A stretch of 64,000 nt of DNA from Opisthorchis felineus (taxonomy: Eukaryota > Platyhelminthes > Trematoda > Opisthorchiida > Opisthorchiidae). The notes beneath the pieces are model-generated. The model had not been told where the DNA came from and searched no databases. It saw only the letters and a program-made list of their open reading frames with translations. Below are positions 57,300 through 64,000 of this stretch, in pieces. Within the stretch, counting starts at the first letter, position 1; every line of letters begins with the position of its first letter. Location: contig SJOL01003717.1 in assembly GCA_004794785.1 (NCBI GenBank), positions 78,551 through 142,550 on the forward strand. The letters run 5' to 3'. A program made the position numbers and the translations under genes.

Positions 57300-60200
57300 A
57301 AGTTCCGCAGCTGCGGATGAAATCAAACATCACAACACAGTTGTCTGGATTCCCTATTGGATCGTTAATTAACGCTTGATCAACCAAGTGTTTTTCGTTC
57401 TTGGGAACACATAAAGCAGTGATTGTAATTTGACGGCACGGTATCTGGTGGGCGAGAATAAATTTTGGAGGCATGTTGAACGTCTATGTTCAACCACAAT
57501 GAGCGAGTTGTTAGCTGGAGGCGAGTTGTTCAAATGTTTGTATGAAGAGCCGGTTGTCCTCCGGTGGACTCAGGTGGCAACGGTTGACCAAACGGAGAAG
57601 AGAATCGGTCACACGAAATGGGATTCTAGTGCATTCTGTATCACAACATGCTTCAAAGTGGTTTCGGATGGGACGATTGGAATTGGCAGGGCCGAATGTC
57701 GGTATAAAACAACCCTACCTACAATCCCACAATTCCAATCAGCTCAAAAAATGAAATAGCCGTCCATCGAGCTCTCCACGAATATAGCGTTGTAAAAACA
57801 AAATTATGATCAAAGCGAAACTTTTTGATAATTGTTTATAACTCGGCGGATGGGCTTACTTTTGGTCAGTAGGTTGAAGAAGCTTTAGGAGAATCTATCC
57901 CTTGGAGTTCTAGGAAACCCTGTTTGGGTATCGAAATTTTGGTTGCTCTAGTGTTTTTACAAGTGACTGATCAGTTGGTCGTTGATATACTCACCGTCTT
58001 TATTCCAGCAGACGTCATATGAGTTCCCCCTACTGGCCCAGCAACGCTTATAGAGTTTCTTGCGAGTATCTCATATCCCCTCATGTTTTTGACCAATGCG
58101 TATAAACTTCACCTTCAGTAGCACTGGGCCAATCGTTATTTTTGCTAAGCTGCAGTCTGTATGCACGTTACTGTGTTTGTTAATGAGATGGATGCTCTGA
58201 GGTGTTTCATATCCGTTTTTGGTTGGTTTGCATTCTGTGTTGCGGTTTGGAATCATCACCATGAATCTGTTTGGATGTGATGGCAAATTTCATTCTTGAC
58301 AGTAAAACGTCCTTCAGTCTGACTCGCCTATTCTTATGGTGTATGGTATTCCCTTATTCTTGAGTTCAGTTAGCCTATTTTGCTCACGCGTACCACCATA
58401 AACCAGGTAGAAGTGTTCAACCAGGTTGCTAGTAATCTTTATTCACTTGTCGCCGCATTTGTTTTTTTCTTTGTTCCAAAGCAACAGATAACCACGTGAT
58501 GTGGATTCCGCGATTGAAGGATGGATGGTGTAATTACTCGCCTACGTGAGAGCTAATCAGGCTACAGATTGGCCATTAGCTTCAGGACGCTGCGTTAGTT
58601 AACTAGTGACAGCAGTGTTGTGGGATGGAAACTCTCTGAGTTTTGCGAGTAGTACAAAGCTGATGTGTCCCAGCAAGGATGGAAAATCTGCATAGTGCTT
58701 TTCAGAATTTCAGAATAAGTCAGTTTCACAAACTGGATGGATAATCATTTTACAACTACACACACTACTATCGACACAATAGTATGCAAACGCCTCTCGT
58801 ACCTATATTTGACTTGGATGAACATGAAACTAGTTCACCTAAGCAAAAATTGATTAATCATGAGCAACTTGACATCTGTGAAAAAGAAACTGACGTATTT
58901 GAGTGAAAATACACTTGACTGTATTTCAACCCAATACTCACGTCAGGCCCAAATGAATTTCTCTTTTATGATGTTCAATTCCACTTCAAAACACAAAAGA
59001 GTAGCTCATTTGCAGGGCGGATATAATAGATCTTGATTTATTAATCGAAAGCCAATGTGGCGCCATCAGGTTGAGGAATACGAACTTTTTAAAAAGCTTC
59101 AAAAAACTCAGAAATCTCGTAACGTATCTTAAACAGATTAAAACAAACAAGATCCTTCAATGGGTGAGGTTGCTTCTTCTGATTTGAGTGTCGCAAGAGG
59201 GAGAGACGTGGTTGAGAATGACGAAACGACCTTCAGATTGGTAAAGCTTATATTCTCACTCCAATCAAGTATTCTGAACGGTTCTAAGCTTTCTCTTCTT
59301 TGGTAATTACTAATTCGCATGTTTTGGTCACCGTCACCTTTATTATCACCAACATCACTGAAATTCAGTCAGTCTGCACTTGAATTCCCCGCTTCCTACA
59401 ATGGTGAGCACATATGTTTCGGGCGTCATAAAGCAATACCTGAAAAAACGACGCAAATTGTACTTCTCTTAAAACGCGCAGCCTCGTACTGTGTTTGTGA
59501 TTGAAGTCCTCGTAGATAATTAATACAAGTATTAGGATGATTTAAATACCGATGGTCCGGTTGGTCAACTCATTTGAATTTGTACCCTACCAAGGAAAAG
59601 TGTGCCATAGCTCATATCGCACTTACTTTCCTCGTAGCCAAATGACCACTTACGCGTTGCAACTTTTAGAGATGTTTTATCGCAGTACACAAGATTCGGA
59701 AAATGCGAAATCCCTGGGTATGATCTGCACGTCACATGGCGTCGTAAGCTGAGTAGAAACTGGGAGCCGTGTGAAAAAAAGATCATATATTATTGCGTAA
59801 ACATCATAAATAGTCTTCTGAAGCATTAAGAAGCAACCATACCCTAAGGTCACATTTTGCACTTCGGTCAACACTGGAAATTCCGGAAGGTTTTGTGTAA
59901 CGTTATGTTTTAGCCCAATGTGGGATAAAAACTTTCTGTTTGAAACACTGGATGACGGCTCCCAAATTACGCCAGCCAATCTGTGCCATATTTTCGCGTC
60001 AGAGTAAATTTATTTCGGAGGGTGGAAAGGTGCTGACAATGAGAGTGCAGGCAAAGTGAGAATATATGTTGAAAGCAAAGGGACGCGGAGCAAACAGTAC
60101 AGCAGTAGGTAGTGCAGACACGTGTATGAAAACTGAGCACGCATATTTTGAGAACAATGTTCCACGGAGCTGGTTATAGAATGACAGTTGTTTGAGAAAA

Positions 60201-61395
60201 TTCGATAATATTACATAGGCAATTACCATAGTCATCGAAGCTATTCTATGCTGAAAAGTTGGCTTCTCAGTAGACACACCTGAACACGCTAATTTTTTTC
60301 ACACGCCATGCACCCAGTAAACCAGCTGTCCGTTGCGGTGACCTTTTACCTTGCAAAGTAAGCTTATCTATTTGAGCCTCTAAGCTCTATACTCAGCTTT
60401 TCCTAACCCAAGTATTGCGTTGTATTGAATGCGGCTGTATTGAAAAAAATGCTTCTCTCTAGTTTGCTCCGATAGCGTAGCTTGGCTCTGCACAATATAT
60501 TGTTTAGCATCCCCAACACCAATGCTAATCCGCAGACTGGGACACTGGACACTGCTACTCAACGCACAACCACTGGTTCGTTGTCACGCTCGACCTCGCT
60601 GAGAAACAACGCGATAATAATGTCATCTCGATCGTTGATGAAGCGTTTTCGCCAGGGTCAGTGAAAATTTCGCACAAAGTTTACAAGTGCTGTTAGGAGG
60701 CGACTGTGTTCCGTAATCAGCACTGTCTTTAATAGTCTCAGTTATCATTACAAACATTCCAATTCTGTGGCTTAGGGTGATCACATGATTTTGAGCGGAT
60801 CGAAATTTACCGTCACATACTCAACAGCCGTTCATGTCAAAACTGAAATCAATTTTGTGAAGAATCACCGATTTGCTGATCGTTGAATCAAAATAATTAT
60901 ATTTATGAATTATATCCGACCACTTGTGTGTAGCTGTATTATTATTCACATACTCCACATTATCATCCTGACCACTTGACCAGTCATGCATTAAGTAAGA
61001 CGGCAGAGAGGATTGATTGCCCAGATTTGTTAAACAGGGAAACACGTTGCTTCATGGTCGAAATACGTAGTACTAAGCCAGAATGCGAGTGAAAATTCTT
61101 CCGATTATATATATGATATGGCCTAGGTGAGAACAACATAGACATAGAAGCGTCTTCTGTAAAGATCCCTAGAGGACGAAAGACGACGCCAAAGAATATC
61201 CACTTCTTCGGGGTCTCTGCATTAGTACCAACCTGTCTGAAAGCAGATACATAATATCGATCTTTGAGTTATGTGACTCCAGTGGACGCACTGGACATGG
61301 TCAAGCATTTAGTTGAGGGTCATTTTCCTCCCTGAGATTAATTTAACAAGTCAACAGGAAAAGGGGACACAATCACACAAGGCCAACCCACGATT
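57300..61395. other. Unresolved non-coding stretch
   Basis: The longest frame is plus 57430-57759 (109 codons), overlapping a 70-codon frame at 57542-57754 that reads ESVTRNGILVHSVSQHASKW; both are anonymous. A minus frame at 59677-59979 (100 codons) has no motif. No repeat match to the families defined here was noticed. Confidence 0.35.
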
Positions 61396-61399
61396 CATT

Positions 61400-61650
61400 T
61401 GGTACCATATTCCAGATTTGGCAGCACATTCAGTTAAATGGGCTACCGATCCAGTTGGATTCGGTTGAGATTTCGGTCAAAACCAAATTTGTGTGAAAGT
61501 GGGTTTTGAAATGTGTTCAACTTCTGTTAAGTTAGCACAAATTTTTGACAGGAACTCGGATACTGCGCCTAATTGATGAGCTTGAGCAAGGTCGAAACGA
61601 GTCGTGGGATGTTTTTGGGGGCCATATGTCTGATGCCTATGTTGAGTCCC
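61400..61650 (+). repeat. Hammerhead tandem repeat, solo unit
   Basis: A single unit related to 1860-2080. It shares GCAGCACATTCAGTT (unit 2: GCAGCACATTCAGTTGCC), AAAACCAAATTTGTGTG (unit 1: AAAATCAAATTTGTTTG) and the hammerhead region. No neighbouring second unit was found. Confidence 0.6.
61565..61611 (+). ncRNA. Type I hammerhead ribozyme-like fold (decayed)
   Basis: It aligns without gaps to 2030-2077 over the core and 3' side. TTGATGA at 61573-61579 stands where CTGATGA is needed (first C lost). GAAA at 61594-61597 is intact. The sequence ACGAGTC after GAA gives a two-pair helix III (A-U, C-G) with a GA loop and ends in the canonical cleavage triplet GTC (61601-61603). Helix I pairs CCTA with TGGG, one of the four pairs being a wobble. 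Helix II is GCTT with GGTC, imperfect. The defects are different from those at 2030-2077, so a common functional ancestor is likely; this copy itself is probably inactive. Confidence 0.5.
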
Positions 61651-61659
61651 AAATTTCGG

Positions 61660-62555
61660 AGTTGCTTATTGCAAACTGCAATTCCAATGATCACTCGAAT
61701 GGCAAACGTGTATCCATGACCTAACTGATCGTATCATGAGGTTAACCGGTCACCGGCGTGATAACTTACCGATAACGTCGATTCCAGATGCGCCTCGTCT
61801 AAAAATTATTGTTGCCCCTCGAGTGATCCGGATGTGCTGTTCATCGCGCATTGTCCTGTGATTAACTTGTGAGTGCTTATCGTCACTCGTCCCCCATTGA
61901 AAAACAGGTCATGCTTGAAACATCACTTCTCGCTTTTCAAGTTTCAACACAACCGGACACCCTCAGAGGGGCAACCAAAAGCCGACTCAGTCTACATCGG
62001 TGGCTAGCATTACGTTCTACCTTATGCTGACACAGTTCATGTCATTTACCCTCAACCTCATTTAGTGGCGTCAAATTACCACGAAAAGTGATAGTCTTAA
62101 GAGTGTATTGCTAGCATTTTGTGCAATGTTTGTGTAGAATAGCAGATGAATATGGAGAACATCACGGCTAGTAGCATTTTATGCTTGATAGCATTTTTTA
62201 TTTGGGGTTCGACTATAAGATCAAAATGTATACACATGACGAAGGACGTCAATGCTAAACTAGCTGGACAAAGTGTGCTAACAGGTGGTGACTATAGGGG
62301 ATACTAAATGAATTTCGTTTGAAAAGATGCGAGTCGGAGGGTTTGAGAACCATGACGCAAAATGGTATGAAGTCAGTGACAATGACTGAAGCTTAGTTAA
62401 CAAACAAGCATACAAGTGATTTTAGATTGCCCAGGATAAGCATTTCATCTTTCCACTCATGACGGACGACCACGTTATCTGTCGATCGTTGGTCTGCGAC
62501 TGATCGATTACGTTCAAGTAAGTTGCCTTCTGCTAAAATGTGACCAGGGTGGTAA
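61660..62555. other. Unresolved non-coding stretch
   Basis: Between the hammerhead unit and the SINE. Short frames only; no LINE endonuclease motif was recognised in the right orientation for the LINE 3' end downstream. Confidence 0.4.
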
Positions 62556-62559
62556 GACG

Positions 62560-62790
62560 CCGCGACCGCCAGGCGACGAAGAAAAAGATGACATCCAAGA
62601 CGTGAAAGAAGAAATATAAATTATATGTCATGTTAAACACCCCTTCGGTGTCTGTGTCTTCTCTGGGCCTGGGGTAATGGCCGGCTATCAAAACCCAAAC
62701 AAGAGCACAGTTAATGTTGGAGTTGAAACACCCAGTCAGTAATCGTGCGCTTTTATCACTGAGCCGTTTCGCCTCCACTTGAAGCATGAA
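62560..62790 (-). mobile_element. tRNA-derived SINE
   Basis: On the minus strand GGCTCAGTGATAAAAGCGC (62765-62747) fits a polymerase III A box, and GTTTCAACTCC (62729-62719) fits a B box (consensus GGTTCGANTCC), spaced about as in a tRNA. The tRNA-like head is followed by a body with GATAGCCGGCCATTACCCC and CACCGAAGGGGTGTTTAACA, then an AT-rich tail. The body resembles tRNA-derived SINEs I recall from trematode genomes. SINEs have no protein and depend on a LINE partner for copying; which LINE serves this one is unknown. A 105-codon frame over it is fortuitous. Confidence 0.65.
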
Positions 62791-63029
62791 TTTCTTGATA
62801 AATTCCGCAGTAGACCACACACTACACCGTATACCTTGATATGTACACATGAATTATACAGTCCACAAAGGCAGGTGGTTTTTCGCAACAGTTCATAAAT
62901 TCAGTAGGGCGGGTTACTAAAAAACTGCTTGCTCTCTCTTGGCTACATGAATGGTTGCGCCTGAATCAGTATGCTTGATATATCCGGCCGCATTTGTTGT
63001 TGCAGAAGGGTCGGGGCGAAATGTTCCTG

Positions 63030-63390
63030 TTTAATGATTTTTCTTTCATCTATTTGGTCATGTAGGATGTGTCTAACAAAAGAAGCTGTGTTGGTTGATA
63101 CCTTTGCTGCGTGTTGCGAATTATCGTCTGCCGAGGGGAGTACTCTTTTCCATGCCCAAATCAGAGTGGATGATGCAGAGAGCTGGTTATCCCCCGACCT
63201 GACAGAGGGTTATGAAAGAGATTCAGAAACGTGTGGGTGCTGTCTTTGCTGCTCGCCTTCCAGGATGGGGACCGCGTGATCCTCTCTGCGCTTGGTGGGA
63301 GACGCTGCAATATATGGCTGCCAACTGATGCCAGTAGAGTTCTTGTTATCAGTTTCTATCCAGATTTTCTGAATAAGTGTCTTGAGTTGT
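63030..63390 (+). mobile_element. RTE-like LINE, copy 3 (3' end only)
   Basis: In one plus-strand frame the sequence reads LLRVANYRLPRGVLFSMPKS, then QRVMKEIQKRVGAV, ARLPGWGPRDPLCAWWETLQ and YMAAN, followed by a stop in place of R, then a few residues ending in FLSRFSE. This is the conserved C-terminus of the same LINE type as copies 1 and 2 (compare the decayed tail of copy 2), better preserved here. Everything upstream of the L-G-H-V-L-R-M region is missing, typical of 5'-truncated insertions. The open frame in another phase at 62971-63279 is a shadow. Confidence 0.8.
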
Positions 63391-63394
63391 AGGC

Positions 63395-63880
63395 GCCTCG
63401 GAATGATTGCAGTCAGCTAGCACTAAGTCCGATCACCACCCACCCTTATTTTTTTCTTCACAATAAGGCACTTGAATAAATCAAGGTTTTTCGGCAGAGA
63501 AGCATCTGTAATAACCATCGATGTCATGTGATCCATGATGATAATCTCAGTGACGTATAAGAAACTCTCCGTTTCGATCTGAAATTTACAATGTCTTGCA
63601 TCGGACCTGGCAGTGACGTTTACCATTTACATGCTAACATTTATACCGGAATCGTCTAAGTACTCCAACCGTGAGGCTATCCATACCCCTTTTCGGGTGG
63701 TTTATCTCGTTTATTTGTTTTCGTTTTTTCTACTTTCCACATTTACACTTGCCCAGTCATACGAGGCGCCCTCGCGGATTTCAAAATAAAAAGACAAAGC
63801 TTGGATTTATACCCGTGCAATTAACTAGTGACTGGTTCGTTCAATAGAGCTAATGCTAACCTACTTTATACGTACATATA
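63395..63880. other. LINE copy 3 downstream region
   Basis: Possibly the 3' untranslated part of LINE copy 3, running toward the microsatellite; RTE-type LINEs often end in short tandem repeats. AAAATAAAAAGACAAAG near 63782 is the only poly(A)-like stretch. The minus frame 63423-63626 (67 codons) has no motif. Confidence 0.3.
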
Positions 63881-63881
63881 T

Positions 63882-63963
63882 ACGTACCGACCCATCTATT
63901 TGTATATCTGTATATTCAACTGTGTGTGTATCTATCCATCTAACTATCTATCCGTCTATCTAA

Positions 63964-64000
<37 letters not shown>
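63882..64000. repeat. (TATC)n microsatellite at window edge
   Basis: Imperfect TATC/TATA units from about 63882 become a perfect run of about nine units from 63964 to the end of the window. The tract continues beyond the window. Confidence 0.95.

Noticed and set aside
62533..62850. 105-codon minus-strand frame as a gene with a transmembrane tail
   Set aside because: It covers the tRNA-derived SINE, including its A and B boxes. Such frames are common by-products of SINEs.
62971..63279. 102-residue cysteine-rich open frame as a possible secreted protein
   Set aside because: It is the out-of-phase shadow of the conserved RTE-like LINE C-terminus, which is clear in another frame over the same bases.
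1..64000. CRISPR arrays, bacterial operons, rRNA or standard tRNA genes
   Set aside because: No regularly spaced short repeats, no Shine-Dalgarno-linked gene strings, no rRNA-like conserved blocks, and no intact tRNA fold with a canonical B box were found.

Overview
The window looks like repeat-rich, gene-poor nuclear DNA of an animal, most likely a parasitic flatworm (trematode or cestode). It is visibly AT-rich and has no operon-like gene packing, no tRNA or rRNA gene, and no host gene I can recognise. The longest open frames (about 140-170 codons) are no longer than chance would give in this much AT-rich DNA. The flatworm call rests on the mix of mobile elements: RTE-like and CR1-like LINEs, a Penelope-like element (PLE), Ty3/gypsy remnants, a tRNA-derived SINE and a hammerhead-bearing tandem repeat. 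The species cannot be fixed from this sequence.

Layout. At 1.7-2.3 kb there is a tandem repeat of roughly 325 bp whose units carry a decayed hammerhead-ribozyme fold; a third unit lies at 61.4-61.65 kb. A possible gypsy protease remnant is at 5.2-5.6 kb. From 9 to 32 kb the sequence is dominated by old direct repeats with no recognisable protein: family A (9.0-11.2, 16.9-18.3, 29.9-30.5 kb), family D (12.1-12.8 and 31.7-32.4 kb), family C (15.1-16.3, 39.3-39.8, 41.0-42.3 kb) and a larger family R (18.6-20.2, 24.1-26.05, 26.75-28.4 kb). R contains a short module B that also occurs alone at about 23.3, 23.8, 33.8 and 44.3 kb.

Coding relics are clearer in the second half. A plus-strand PLE at 35.6-37.6 kb retains fingers, an IDG box, a VDD catalytic box and a GIY-YIG nuclease remnant. 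A plus-strand gypsy RNase H segment lies at 42.96-43.45 kb, possibly running into an integrase zinc finger. Two separate minus-strand copies of one RTE-like LINE are at 44.67-46.1 kb and 49.4-51.35 kb. A minus-strand CR1-like 3' end is at 56.7-57.3 kb. A minus-strand tRNA-derived SINE at 62.56-62.79 kb is followed by a plus-strand 3' end of an RTE-like LINE at 63.03-63.39 kb. The window ends inside a TATC microsatellite.

Every element shows frameshifts, stops or truncation, so none is likely to be autonomous. The item most worth following up is the hammerhead-bearing tandem repeat: three independently decayed copies point to an ancestral type I hammerhead with a tiny helix III, the style reported from PLEs and other small retroelements. 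All identifications are by eye from translations and sequence comparison within the window. Boundaries are approximate, usually within 50-150 bases.
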